In this document: in pieces, positions 11,038 through 24,445 of the stretch
Layout of the letters: every line of letters starts with the position of its first letter
Numbering within the stretch: the stretch's first letter is position 1
Assembly (NCBI GenBank): GCA_012656075.1
Contig: JAAKBF010000020.1
Coordinates: 434,001 to 498,000 of the forward strand
Direction of reading: 5' to 3'
Origin: Phytophthora hibernalis
Lineage: Eukaryota; Oomycota; Peronosporomycetes; Peronosporales; Peronosporaceae
Length of the DNA stretch: 64,000 nucleotides
Position numbers and translations under genes: made by a program
The notes under the pieces: model-generated
Told to the model about the DNA's origin: nothing
Databases searched by the model: none
The model's input: the letters and a program-made list of their open reading frames with translations, nothing else

Positions 11038-14000
11038 GACGCGGATTCGGACGCTTGCTTCCGTTCTCCCATTTATGGTGCCAGACCTGGAAGCGAGTGA
11101 TGGAGTTGTTTATACGCCTTGTTGTACAGTCACAAACTTAAATATATTGATTAGGCTGATGATCAATAACCACTTCGAAACAGAACAAATTACGTACCGA
11201 AATTTGTATGTCTAGCTACAATGAACACAACAGTACTTTGCCGTGCAACGGTAGCCGATCTTGTGCTTGAAAATTAAGCAAACCTTGCCCTGGCGTTGAC
11301 AACGCTGCCTGGCGCCACCTTTGATAACCTGTCAGTATGTGCTTTTTCCGGCTCATGGTTCCTTCGACAAAGGCGCTAAGCCAACATCAGAATCTTCATC
11401 TGATGCATGCTACAAGTAAAACGTTGGGCATTGACAGTGTTTTTGCTTCTATTATATCATTTAGAAACAACATATATCTAGAGACGAGTTGCACTAGCGA
11501 TGAATGTACGGAAATGTTTATGCGTACATGCAGCTGATGCGTCTTGCGATTGCAATGATTATGTTTCCTTCGTCAGCGTCATTGTTTAGCTTGATCAGGC
11601 GCGTTCAAATTTAGAACCTGAAGGCTGGCCAACAAACCTGCCCGATCCGTAGCAATGTTGGCAGGGGAGAATTCCCAGGACAGAGCGCTCAAACTGAGGC
11701 TGGGCGACATCAAAGCTATATTTTCAAAGCCATTGGTACTCACTTGACAGAGATCCCCGCCACATTCGTTGGCGGGATTCCTCGATCCTCGCGCTATTAG
11801 CGGTAGCCGTCGACGATACCGACACGGAGAAATTGGGCTGTTTCTGGGTTTACTTCCGTCGATCGTGGCTGCGTTTGTGCTCGGTAGAGGTTAATCTGTA
11901 GACGTGTAGAATGTTCATGGAATGTACATGCGAATCTTTGTAAGAACCAACAATCCGCTCACAAGATGCAACAGATAGATGAATGCTGCCATCGAAGCCC
12001 CGCATCCGATATTACCCGCTTTCGTTTCGGTTATTGACTCCTTTTTACAGCGCTACGTTCAGATTCTTGCGGATATCTCCATTCGCAAAGCCACCGTGCC
12101 GAGACGACAACCCGTACGTCTACCGATCCCGGCGGCACTTGTCCAAGCAAGCGCGCGTGGTGGTATTACAGCAACGCAGACAACACCAATCCGCCAGACA
12201 GCTACGGCAGCCACGCGCCGTGCAAGTACACCTTGACAAAGAAGGAACACACACACACGAACTACCACAGAAGTGGGAGGGCTCGCCGGGCTGAGCGACG
12301 GGCCATCGGGGCTCGTGTAAATACCCCAGCTACCCCGTGTCATACCAGGTCCAGGTGATCGACACGTGCATCTCGCTGGACGATCACAACATAGGACACG
12401 GAGATCCAAAGTTGAATCGTCGACACATATATATACATATACCCTCTATAATTGCATAAATACAAGTACATATACACCCTTCACTCTAATTAGTCGTGCA
12501 TCGAATATAGTCATGAAAGTGTATTTTCATGACACAGCTCTCAACAAAATTTTCCAGGTGAGCTGAAATTTGCACAAAGACACCGGATTTCCACAGGTCT
12601 CGAGGAGATGAATCCAGTCGTGGCATCAGGGCTACACAACTCTAAATATTAACACGGGTTGCCTGTAAGAACCCGCCCTTTTCGCCATATTTTGGAGGTA
12701 ATTGGAAAGTCAACATATTCCGGTCTTTTAAAAGTATAGACAATGCTACACCGTTAGCAAGCTTAGTAAAAGCTGTTTTGATCGGCCCTATTGTCTACTT
12801 CATAACCGGTGGTGGGGTAGCACACTAACTCGTTGAAAACGACGCCTCGCGTGGTTGCCAGTGTGTCCTGCACTGCTGGAGGGAGGGGCGGATCCCACCA
12901 TAGCATAACCGAGGCAAGGAGTAGTACGACCAATCCAACTCTTGTCTGACAAGAGTTGTACAAGTTGTCAGTCAGTCACCCGCTGACTCAGCGCGGTTCG
13001 CTGCAGCACGTTCACAGCATAACTTGTTCGTTTTGTTCACTTGCTCAACAAGAGCTCGCCCAGTGACGTGATTGTCCAAGCACTCCTCGGCGCGTTGCAC
13101 CTCTTTCTTTCTTGGATGATGTCCTCTAATATGACGCGCTGCAGTACGCGTTGTGGGCACTACCGTATCCCATCTTTCGCACGACGAATTGAGAGGGACC
13201 CAAGATCTTACCTGTTCATAAATGTATACAACATTCACAAGTTAGGTGATGATGCCTTCGTCTACGATCGCAGCCACATTCATCCATGAGTTTCTTACCT
13301 GCGCCAGTAGATACCTACCATCCACCAGCGAGCCAACGGTAATGGTCTCAAACAGCGACGGCGGAATCTGCGCAATCGAGTAGTCAACCACGGACGACAG
13401 CGTCTAGTAGTGTTCGCACTTATAAAAGAATTCGCGATCAAGTGTGAAATCTGCGAAACCTCAACGACATACACGTACATACCGTACTGGGAAACTTTCT
13501 CTCACAATCAGCGCACCACGGAACCACAATTAACGGAATTGCTTCGCCGACTCCATGTACAGTACATAATCGTGTGCACCTACAACCCAGTTTCCAGTTA
13601 AGTCTCGATAATGCCTACCATATTCCGTTCCACGCGAGACTGGCAGAACATCTTGGTGCAGTTGGTCACAGCTCGACGGTGCTTAGCCAAATTGACCGGC
13701 AGCGGCACCTCATACTGGTGCCGACACGCATGTCCAGGTCCAGCACGCAGTCGGTGATATTGCGGTCCGCAAAAATGTTCGCGCATGCCACGTCACTTCA
13801 ATCTCCTCCAGAGTCAAAATGCAGCAGAATAAGTCAAAACACGGGTCCTTCTGAAGCAGCGAGATCGCCGCCACTCTGTGCAGCATTGTGGTGTTGCTGC
13901 ACCAGGTGCAGATGCTAATCCTGTATCAGTTCATAGCGTTATCAGTGATAACTTATCACCCGTCTTCATCAGAACATTTTGTTCTCTAACGTGATCCAGA

Positions 14001-14187
14001 ACCGCACATGTCATCACGGGACGATAGATAGGAAAAGCTCACAGCTGCCTTCTCAAGGCCGTTATCTTTCGCTTCGGGAAATTTTCGCGAAACAGCGGCA
14101 GCGTTTCTCTTGGAAACATGTGTGGATTGGTGGTGACAAGCTCAGTCAGAAATTCTGCATACTTCGGCTCCATGCGGTATTGCTTTT
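11038..14187. other. repeat-derived region without an identifiable gene
   Basis: Three kilobases of short frames on both strands. A minus-strand frame at 12972-13238 and another at 12763-12963 (with a hydrophobic run VGLVVLLLASVMLWW) show no recognisable family. A perfect hairpin, CAACTCTTGT and its complement around CTG, sits at 12936-12958. A block near 11,593-11,632 resembles one near 20,710-20,750. Confidence 0.4.
12936..12958. repeat. perfect short hairpin (10-bp arms, 3-nt loop)
   Basis: CAACTCTTGT at 12936-12945, loop CTG, complement at 12949-12958. There is no T-rich tail and no adjacent gene that would make it a terminator. It could be a repeat end. Confidence 0.7.
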
Positions 14188-16960
14188 TTACTGGAGGCTG
14201 AACCGATTGGTCACTAGTGGTGGCAACTCGCTTTTTTGGCTAGCAAACAGTCGCGAGATGGCAGTTCGAACTTCGTTTTCACCAGGTATATCATACCGCT
14301 CGGGATGATTTTGCTGCAGCAGTTCTACCATCCTAGCCGGGCCCATCTTGTCTGATTTGTTCTCAAACCCCCTCCGAAACATTTCTTCCACCTCCGATAC
14401 GTGCATCGCGATATATTTTGCACCATACATTTTCCTTTAGGGTGGCTCTGTGCCCATCCCTCCTTGAGATCAGATTGAGGAACGTCACCAGGAAAACGCT
14501 GAATTAGAGCAGCCATCGATTGAGGGAGATCTGAAACCTCAACATCTAGCGAGCCAGCATTTTTCATGTCCACCAGAATTTGCTTTGCGTATGAAGTCAA
14601 ATCATTCTCTGTTTTCCGCTGCTGTTTGCGGCCAGTCGGGATATCTGCTACGGCACTGTTGGAGCATCTCCAACTCTTCATTCTTCGTCGAATTTGTGCA
14701 TTTGTGATCAGGCGTACACCAGTAACTCTACCAACGGCACACCGGGGAAAACAATAGATTCAATTCGTCCTCAGCATCGTCATCGCTCTCGTCACTCTCG
14801 ACACTCCGATACCCAGGATCTTCACTATCTCCATCACCGATCAAATCGTCATCACCACCCAAATACACATTGCTGACAGCATCAGCAGCAGCATCATCCA
14901 GACCAACATCAGCGTCAGAACCGCAATCGCGACTACCGGTCTCCTCTAACGCATTGTATTGGGCTTCATCACTTCCGTCGTCATCTCTTGAACTTTCTCG
15001 ATTAAATTCAGTACCGTGTAATGCCTGGCACGTACCGGCTTCAACGTCAAACTCCAGTAATTTTCCTTCTCCGATATCAGAATAAGCGAATGCACGAACA
15101 CAATTTTTGGGCAGAGTCGCAACTCAAATGCTGATGCGTAGTCCCGGTTCTGTTGTTGCCGCGAAGAATGGTTATACTCATAGCTTATATCGTTCATTCT
15201 ACCTGTGAGTTTTGCAAAAACCGTCTCCACTGATTTGATCTCGCTTAAAAGTAGCTGTAACGCTTCTCGGTCGTACTCGACAATTTCTGCCATCGTGTTA
15301 GGAAGTCCTCCGACAGAAAAAGAGCGGTGACAAGGGATTGAGGTGTTGTACAGTCATTTTCTTGCCTCACCCATGCCTTCAATTTTCTCGTAGCGCGAGC
15401 AAACTAAGCATCAAGCAGCGAGTTACCGTCTTGGGTTTCGGTATGAACGAATCGTGCAATCTCAATGTGATTTGCGATTCCGAGCATCGGGAGCAAAATA
15501 GCAACAAATGCATTCTGGTAACTGGAAGCGTTATCACTCTGCAATACAATGCGATCAATCTGGGGTAAGCCGCGCTTGATGTCGATCATCACTGCCTCGA
15601 TTAAAGCCACGAACGCCTCTTTGTCTTGCCTATTGTCTGCGCCGGCAATGTGCTTGTAAAAGATCTTTTGCTCCCTGATTTTTCCAGAGATCGAGCCAGC
15701 TTCACTTTCCGCGGCCCAAAACTGTACCATAGCACCATGCCAGCTCATGCCACGTTTCCCATAATGTTCCAGTGTCTTTTCCCGAAAGTAAATAGACTCA
15801 GCTTTCATTTTGAAGTCAATTGTCACGAATGCTTCGTTTAACCCTTCACATCGCATTGCTCGCTCACTCATTTCGTGCAGGGTTTTTGACAGTGTGTGCT
15901 TCTGGTTTATTACGCGAAGGCGATGAACCATAAAAGCTCGAATTTCTCAAAACAATCGTGAACGACTGAAATCGTTCCTGCATCAGCCTCCGCATTGCTC
16001 TTCACGCTCTCAATTACGTGATTCAGAAGCGCATTCATACCCAAACAAGACCCACAGCACACGTTTTGTTGGGGGTTTCATTGGTGTTTTTGGGTGAGTT
16101 AAGCCAAACTCAGTCTGGTGCCTTGGACAATTCTCCACACTCGGAAATACTGAATCTGTCTCCAAACTTGGTGCGGCAGCGAAAATTCCGTACTTGAGCC
16201 AACTTCTAAGAAGATCCAAACTCGAGATAAGCTCACCCTCTCATCAGGAATTTTATCCGAGACAATCTTTTTAGAATGCGCATGCTGTCGCTCACCAAAA
16301 TTCCAGACACCTAGTCTACTGCCGTTCTCATTCCAGCTTCTCCATGCGTAAGAACGCGACATAGCCTATAAAACGTCCGATCGGACACTTGTGGCGATGT
16401 GTACGCTGAGCGTAGTTCTGCAGCATGTTGCTAATCGGATTTTTCTCAATATGGCTGGGACAATGTAGTGTTCACCATTCAAAATATTTGTTTTGTCCCT
16501 CAAGAAAGATATGCCACGTTGATCATAGGAGAGAATAAACTTGATCGCCTCGTCAACCACGGTTCGACTGAATCGTTCGCGAGACCAATTTTTTGTCTAG
16601 CCCCCTTCAAGTTGCAGTTTTTCAAATCTGCCTTTCCAGAGCTATAAGTCTCTTTGCCAAAACGAAATCCTGGGAGCTCGTCAGCCATTTGATTGAACTG
16701 GCGACGTGAAAATAACCCGCACATCAGTGCACGGACAGTTCGCCGCTCGACCGAGTTTCGTTTTGTTGAAGCAGCGCCCGCTTCTTCTCGGCATACAGCA
16801 TCTGCTATACCCAGAAACGTTCGCTCATAAATGCTAAACACAGTGGACTTGGTTCTGTTGTTTGAGACGTCACCTTGGCTTGCATCCCATGTTTCAGGCG
16901 AGAGTCGGGTACTAGAAGCGCGCCCATACCTTTTGTTACGTTAGCAACCGTGTGAGGATC
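14188..16960 (-). pseudogene. DDE-type transposase, family unresolved, multiply broken
   Basis: A minus-strand gene can be followed through several frames. The N-terminal portion lies at 16500-16960 (YQELLRYLGVD, SRRQFNQMADELPG, FGKETYSSGKADL). A middle segment at 16366-16560 has VDEAIKFILSYDQRG. The core at 15404-15931 has FVTIDFKMKAESIYFREKT, GMSWHGAMVQFW, VLQSDNASSYQN and FVHTETQDGNSLLDA. The DNAS aspartate and the E of HTETQDG are plausible second and third catalytic acids of an RNase-H-fold transposase. The tail (14188-14681) has VSEVEEMFRRGFENKSDKMG. The same combination recurs in oomycete repeat proteins, but I cannot assign a superfamily. At least four frame breaks. Confidence 0.55.
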
Positions 16961-19900
16961 CACACCTAAGTATCGCAAAAGCTCTTGATATGTCAGCGGT
17001 CTCCATGCTGCTGGTGAATCTTCCTCGATATGAATTCGATTCCGTGGGCCGCCCGACGTGGACGGGCATCCAAACGAGGTTTAATTTCATCTTATGAATT
17101 CGCAATGCTAAGGCTCTTAATTGCGGTATCGTTTACTTGGGAAACGTTATCGTCACCCATCCCAAACGCTTCGTCATTTGCCAGACGCCTGCGACTTCGA
17201 CTACGACCACGTTTCTGCAACCGTGAATACCATTTCCGCTGTGATTGGCTTGACCATCACCATCGCTGACCACTCGATTTTTACTGGGTTCACCTTCGTC
17301 ACTAAGACCTCGATGATCAATCCTTCTCAGCCCACCGCCACGACCACATCGACGAAGCACCTTTTCCTCCACTACCACACCGTCAAGGAAACAACCACAC
17401 CGCGAGCACCGGAAGCAAATTGAATAACGCGCTACTTTGCAGCTGCAAAGTATACTTGGTGGTGAAACATCCACATAGACCACGATAGAAAGGGTTCACA
17501 AAACTCCATGATAAAATAGATTCGCACGGTCAAATAGATCGTCTCCCCTTCCGCGACAAACCCACGAGTTAACAAAAAACAGTGATCCGAAGCCACCACT
17601 GGTCGTGACTGAACGATGGTACTCTATCGATACTGGCCCTTGAAACCACACGACTCTCCTCCTCACAATACATGAGATGACAGGGTTTCCTCGCCCAATT
17701 CGGATTTTCGAATGTGGGGGTCTCACGAGGGAACACAGTTAGGTGGCACACACACTCCAACTTCAACACAAAGGTCCGCATCAACGATTCCTTCATCTTG
17801 ATCAAGATGCAGTGGATTCCCAGGAAAACATACGCTAACATTGTAGTACACTGCAAAAATAGTGATCTAGAATCCCATTCAGCCGGTGATTGATTCTGAG
17901 TAAGAAAGAATCCGTTCACCCAGCTCAATTGCGCCCGATATTGTAGATATTAGTTGTCCGAGCAGAGGGCGTCGTTCTTTTTGCAAAAGGTCTTTGTTTG
18001 CCGGATGGGGCAGCCAGAGAGTAAAACTCCAAACTGTATGTGGTACATGTACAGCGGCCACACCTGGTCTCGAAGCCCGATGCACGGTGTCCCCTATGTA
18101 GTCGATTGCGTTATTGGTCCCCATGTACTGCAACCTGGTTCAGCATAAACACGTACCCACAGCGCCCACAGACTGCGGATGGCGAGCTTGTCGCTGTCAG
18201 CGGTGGACCCAAGGTGTACATGATCGCAGCGAGTTGTGCCAGGCAGTTTCTCTTGAAGAGGGAGGTCTCTCCATAAGGAGCACTTCCAGTTGTGTCCCAC
18301 ATCCCACAACCGATGGTACAATTTTCTTGTGCATAAAGCGGCCACTTTAACAGAGATTTCCAGTCAAGTTACCATGGTTGATTTGCTGTCTCCATTCATT
18401 GCCTTCTACTCCTCTTTTCGAGCCCAAACTATATCGCACTTAACCACTGCATACGAACGTGTGTGCAAAATTTCATTACAGAAGCATTCCTCCTTGATAG
18501 GGCCTCCCGCGCTGCCTGTGCGGGTTGCTACAGGCAAGCCGTGTTCAAGCCAATAGCATTCGAGGAACGTTTAACTTTCTGCAGCAAAAATCGTAAACCA
18601 TAATTAATCATGGCACGACTAATTAGAGTGAAGATTGTACTGCCATATTAAAAATAGGTATCCGCTATAACAGATATTGAGGGGGTCCCATTTCGAGGTC
18701 TGGTCACGTTTTCAGGTCTCGCCTTGTGTGGGACCTAAAACGAGGCCAGACCCAATATGTACCCGTAAAAGTCTACCTACTGATCCTGGGCTAGAGTGAA
18801 TGACTACACCTGAACCATCGACGAATTGAATACCTCCTCCAACATGTTCATCGTATTTTTGCAAATCACAATTAATACCACCACCAAACATGTCGCGAGA
18901 TGGAGTTCTTCTGTCCGTTTAATTCATTTAGGGCTTTCGGGAATAATATTATGTCAAGGCCATCCAAAAGATCTTGGACTACATAACTAGCGCTAAAGTG
19001 CTCACCCCAACGCGCGTTCTACAAGGATGCAGCGATGCCTTTTCAAATCACAACCAAGAAATGTGTTGTGAAATGGCTTTACTACAAATTAATATTGATC
19101 GCCATCTGATGTATGCCAACTTATTGAACAAACTGGAGGAGTTGTTCTTGCTGATGAACGAGTTTCGATTCAATCTAAATGTAACCCAATTGAGCCTCTT
19201 TCTAGAGAGAGGTAAAGTGGTGTGGTAAGGTAATCGATGACAATGAAGCACATCAAATTCACCGAGAATTGTGGGATACCACTGCACTCAATGGCAGGCT
19301 ATTTACATCAGTTTCTGTGCGCCTGCATTTCGATGCTTGGTGATCTGATAATTTATTATGGTGCAACGTGTCTTTGGTTCCCTGCACGCCGGGAGTTGGT
19401 CGATTAGTGCCGATCGTGCCCAAAGTCCAATTGGCCGTCGAGGATAAGCTGAGTCTCTCGCGCCGGCGGGTGTCCTGCTGACAGCCACGCCCATTTTATT
19501 TAGCGTCCAATATCGATAAGCAGCCAGCTAACTACTTGGCAGCCCTGCCTCGCTCCGTCCATCCGTGCGTACAGCGACGCCTACTTAGTCACTCGGATTC
19601 ACGCCTCGGGCGCCCGCCCTGCTTCGCAACCTACAGCAAGATTGGGAGCAACCTCCCTGCCCGTACACTCGTTTGTCCTCCTTCAGCGTCCAGTGCCCGG
19701 CTGTACTATGCATTCTGACACCGATGAACCATGTGATGCAACTGAGGAGACAACTGAGGCTTTCACAGACTCACCGACAGAAGAGCATTCAGAGGAGCAT
19801 GCAGAATATGGGACCGATCCGTTCGTTTGGTCTCTGGGTCCGCTGGTTGATGCGGATCCTGGGCTACTCGTCCGTCTCGCGCTCTCCAACGCCGTTTCGA

Positions 19901-20260
19901 AAGTGAGCGCAACTTCCGTCTATCGGCGACGCCACCCACTCAGCTGTCAGGGTTGAGAGCGGGCTCAGCTGTCGGTGGCTGCCTACCACCTTCAGTATGG
20001 CTAATCGTCCCACGGTCACTTCGTTTTGGCGCGATCTTTGCATCCGGGGCCTGCTGGGTCCCCACTTCAACCAGTTTCGCTCTCATTGCTATCAGCCGCT
20101 CGCTCGCCAGGTGCCGCTGCCAGGCAAATCGCGTCAGCCGCTACATTACACTGGTCACGTCAAAGAACTTCAAGGACAGTTTGATCAGACAATTCGCAAC
20201 AACAATTGAGCCTATCGAGTTGCTGCTCGAGTGCTGGTAATGTTCAAGCGATGAGGGATG
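16961..20260. other. repeat-derived region without an identifiable gene
   Basis: Short frames on both strands. Minus-strand frames at 17569-18345 follow one another in different phases and may be one decayed gene, but contain no motif I can name. A plus-strand acidic frame (19708-19953) and a frame at 18974-19228 are also unassigned. Confidence 0.35.
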
Positions 20261-20465
20261 GAGTGCTTTTGAAAATATGAAGGAGTGCCTAGCATCGACT
20301 GCTATTCTCGCTCACCCCAGCACAGATGGATTACATATCGCGTTCATGAATGCATCCGATGAATCTTTGAGGGTCATAGTGACTAATGGGGATCAATGGC
20401 CTGTTGATAAATATATTGACGACCAAAACCACAGACTTTTGCACTATCTAAACGATGCTTTTTGA
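20261..20465 (+). pseudogene. Ty3/gypsy reverse transcriptase-RNase H junction scrap
   Basis: The frame NMKECLASTAILAHPSTDG...FMNASDES...VTNGDQWPVDKY...NHRLLHYLNDAF follows the layout of the gypsy segment joining reverse transcriptase to RNase H (KxxL...LAHP...TDASD...Q.HexLxxLsgxF). The usual TDAS motif, which holds the first RNase H aspartate, reads MNAS here, so activity is lost. Isolated, with no integrase nearby. Confidence 0.5.
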
Positions 20466-21833
20466 GAGCACAAGCTAACTGGGGTTGGATCCAGAACGAG
20501 GCATTCACTTGTTGTCGGATACAGCGTGTTATGGACACCGGATCTTAATTTCAATATAGTCTTATTTAAGTTTAAGTCTGTTTTGTGAAAATTCGACATG
20601 CCCGCTCTCTTCTAATTATCCAGGATGTCATCATATGGACATCCTAGACGTTGTACCAGACATCATAAAAACGAGTTGGACAGGGTATTGTTTTGACCTT
20701 TTTATCAAGATACTGAGGCGCGTTCTTATTTAGAACCTGCAGACTGGCTGCAGGGCCATCACAATGTTTCATTGGTCAAAACATACTAGGAACGTTGGTC
20801 CTGACATCCAGGGGCGTGCCTCAGCGCAGGACAGGTTTTTCAGCTTGAGAGGGATGACTTCTGGAGCACGGCCACCAATGACAGCACACGTGGCGGTGCT
20901 TTTCTCACTGAACAACATCCGGAGAGCCCGCTAACTTCCAACTGAAACAGCGCTCTCTCTTGCTGCTTGCGGTCAGTCTGTGCAAGTCACGCGCACCAAC
21001 AGTCTTCTCGGGTCGGATTCGGCTGCGAACCGCGCTGCACCCCAGTCACAGCATCGCTCGCTGTCAGCCTATACATTCGGCAAAGCAACTCAGGGGTGCT
21101 TGCGGAGCTTGTCATTCTCATTCGTGCAGTGTTCTCGCCACGATTGAAGACAGAATCGTCTGGACTGGCAACTACACGACTGCTGACACTAATTCGCGCC
21201 AATCGGGAACTCACACCAGTGATTTTTTCGACTTCTGCGATGGAAGGCTGGACGCGCTTTACTTGCACGATTTGCTTGACCGCGTCCGTGTATGCTGCCC
21301 ACAGCTGGGTGGAGACTTCCTAGGCGGGCGAAGATCGATACGCTTACGAGTGACGATGCTGATACTTCCACTTCTACTGCAAACTGCGAGGCAACTACAC
21401 CTGTCAAGAAGCGTATCAGCATCGTATTGCCAGCATTTTAGAAGCCCAGCTGAAATTGGCAAACGCCTCTGCCATGGCGTCGTCTAGCAGTGGGCCAATG
21501 CGATCGAAATTTTATCTCGTGTTGTTGAAACCTCGAATAGCGTGTTGCCAATTAGATCTGCCATTAACAACGTTGTTCAGTCCGCTGCCACGGAGCTTGA
21601 TGATGTGCGCGAATCGAATTATGTCGGTATGTTTGGGGGTGCTGACCAACAATACAACAAAAATAGACAGTAGAATAATGTCTGAAAACAAAGCTACCTC
21701 TGCTAGAGTCAGTGGTTAAAGGAAGTATGGAACACGATGAACACGAGCACAACCATGAGAACCACATCACTGTTTATTCATCGGCATAAAATGGCGTAGC
21801 TGTGTCTTTGTACGTAACTTTTCGGCAATACCA
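20466..21833. other. no recognisable gene
   Basis: A 175-codon plus-strand frame (20960-21487) and an overlapping 118-codon frame lack family motifs and have no supporting context. Confidence 0.35.
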
Positions 21834-22932
21834 TCACGAACGAAGCTGGTTGCCGTATGCATCAGCCAAGTCACTTGCATCATAGGCAAGGAGGTCAATA
21901 AGAGAATGTGACCCTGTCAACGCTGAAACAAAGCGCATCTCGTTTCCTATGGCACTGGACGTTGTCTGTAGCCGCACGTTTATGACAAAATTGTGAAGGA
22001 TAGCTACACAGTGGATCATCACGGTAGCGGTTTCGAATTTAATCGATATTGCGGTCTTGTGCAATCTCCACTTGTTTACAAGAAGGTCAAAAGGCATCTC
22101 CATCCCAATACGGACTTAGGAGACATGAAAACTGAAAGTGTCGCGGTACACCTCGTCAGCTAGCTGGAGTCTTGTGTAAGGCGTCACAAAGTGGTTGGTG
22201 GCCATGTGCGCATTGTCAGCAACCACATTCAGGCCGCGCTCAAGTCCTTCGACGTCTTGTGGCAGGTGCGAATCAGGTTACATCTTGACATCGTTAGAGC
22301 TACCGAGGTGGCTCGCATTGATGTACGTGAGACGGCTGTTATGATCGCATACAGCCTGGACGTTAATGCACACCGTACCGTAGTGACCACTGTAATAGGC
22401 GCGAGCTACGGCACCGTCTTCATCATTTAGTGTTTGTTCCCACTTCTTCGTCGCTGGAGTGGCGAGTTTACACAACCAGCCGTCCATTGCACCCGCTAAT
22501 AACTCCACCCGCGCTCACAGCCTTAAATACGCGAAGCAATTGACCTCGCGTTGTTGCTGACAGGGAAATGTAATTTGAAACGCTGACAGATGGGTGATGC
22601 TGTGTCGTACATGACACGATAATACGACGATAAACTTACGGCACCTATGCGCCGGATGTCGATGACTGCACCTCCTGTAGCAGAATTTGAAGGCGGTTAA
22701 CCCTATTGATCGCGCCGCACAACTTTCACGTGCGGGGATGAAGGCACAAATCCAACGATAGCATGGAACCCAGCTTGTTGAACGCCGAGGGGTTCATCCG
22801 GAAGCACTGAGCAAATTGCCCCTCTAGCAGTAGTACTAGTCTCTCTCTTTCTTTGTCCCACACCAACCAGGCACGCACAGACTCCTTACGCCGGCTGTTA
22901 CCGTCGAGCGATTCCGTGTACAGCGCAGTCAC
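21834..22932 (-). pseudogene. PIF/Harbinger-like transposase relic, copy 1
   Basis: Minus-strand DDE_Tnp_4 pieces in order. The N-terminal segment (22726-22932) has FRMNPSAFNKLGSML. The catalytic start (22278-22508) has GAMDGWLCKLATPATKKW, holding the first Asp, and ARAYYSGHYGTVCINVQAVCD. The C-terminal segment (21834-22103) has EMPFDLLVNKWRLHK and ATVMIHCVAILHNFVINVRL. The frame changes between segments and part of the centre (about 22104-22277) is unreadable. The order and spacing match Harbinger transposases. The partner Myb-like protein of this superfamily was not found nearby. Confidence 0.7.
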
Positions 22933-23149
22933 GTTTAATCTTGTTTATGACAAACATAGTTCCTTGAGGTCAACCTATTCCGGTGGGACAACCGTCAGCA
23001 TATCCAGATCTCCATGTGCCATAGCAGTTCGATTTGCGTCCGCTGCAAGTTCCCTTCATCATGCGCCTTGTCACCTGCTTGAAGTGAACGAAGTAATCAG
23101 CTGGGGAAACTGGTTGTCCAATGCATCGATTGGATCTTGTTCAAAGTCA

Positions 23150-23916
23150 CACACGACCCATGTCGGCTATAAACGTCCTTCGGTGGAGTCTGTGACGAGC
23201 CACAAGGGCTTTCGATAGCTGGAAGCAGACTGACTGGTCATGAGTGTAAACAGCACATGAGTGTACACTCAACTTGCCGGGTCATAAACCATGAAGGCAA
23301 CCCACTGCTCGAACCGATTGGGCACGGCGCGGAGTGCCGTCTACAAAAATGGTCAAGCCGGGGTACATAAGCAGCTCCAAGAGGCGTGAATGCGCCAATC
23401 CAATTATGTGCTGCACTTCTTCTAAATTAAAAATAGAGATGTGGTGAAAAAGGAAAAGATCAGGTTGTTATGCACAGATTGGGAATTTCGATGACTCTGT
23501 GGATGTTCCCACCGTAGTGTGTGCGTCGCGTACGAGGGACACACGCCAAAACTTGTTCACGGGACAGCCCTTGTAGTGTTGATTCGTCATCGCTATGATA
23601 AAACTCTCCCTGAACCAATTCCCCAATATTTAGAGTCGTCAGCTTCAACTGGCTTATCGCTATCGAGTCATTCTGATCTTCCATCTACCGGGTTATGTTC
23701 CGAGCCAACTATACATGGGTTTGTTGAGGCAGCACAGCACAAGTGTGGACGGTAGTGCGTTCTCAAGTTGAAGGCGATCTTTCCCTTGCACCCCGCACTG
23801 CGATAAATAATGTATCGATAGGAAACTGTCGCGTTTAGGTGTAGCGATAATCGGTATGGAGATGAGTATTCATGTCTCCGGAAGTCGAGGTAAAGTCCTT
23901 CATGATAAGATTTCAT
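23150..23916 (-). pseudogene. Mutator-like (MULE) transposase relic
   Basis: At 23668-23916 a FLYWCH-like zinc-binding segment reads SLHLNATVSYRYIIYRS followed by AGCKGKI. Further on, about 23280-23420, the start of the MULE DDE domain reads HIIGLAHSRLLELLMYPG then TIFVDGT, with the first catalytic Asp in FVDGT. After one frame change it continues VPNRFEQWVAFMVYDP. The last readable piece ends near 23150. The order finger-then-DDE is that of oomycete MULEs. Stops and frame changes make it a pseudogene. Confidence 0.55.
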
Positions 23917-24289
23917 CCAACACTTGTAACAGACTTTGGGAATCGTGTGCTCATAGTTATACTTATTTCAAAACGCTGTTCCGGAACGTATTTGGCGCGT
24001 TTGCGCACGGCATCTTTCACTCGGGCTCTAGCGCTTCTCTACCACCATTTTTAGTCGTTTTTCGGGTATCGATGGGTTCTGAGACTCCTTGCACACACGT
24101 CGCGTTTTATGTACATCTAAGTTCCGTTTAGCCTTGAAGACTGCTCCGCACCGGCAGACAAACGCCTCAGGTGGCCATTGGTTCGATTGGATTTTCGTAA
24201 ATGACACTCTGTCTAGTCAGTTAATCGGTAGAGTAGGAGCTGAGCGAACGACTGGTGCGCATGAAAAGCTTATCACAACGCAATAGAGT

Positions 24290-24314
24290 CGACCTCCTCC
24301 GCTTATAGTGGACA
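24290..24314 (+). repeat. left terminal inverted repeat of the pogo-like element
   Basis: Exact reverse complement of 25220-25244 over 25 bp. The inner end reads ATAGTGGACA. Confidence 0.85.
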
Positions 24315-24445
24315 GGGTATATACCGGTACCGTGTACCACTCTTCAAAAATGATATGCCGATTTCGGTATCGTAACCTGTATTAATACTGATATCAAGTC
24401 AAGAAGTCGCCTTGAAGTGGCCTTTATTTATTAAAAAATAGTCGG

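Noticed and set aside
12240..12262. CA-rich simple repeat as a feature
   Set aside because: Only about six CA units; too short to be informative.
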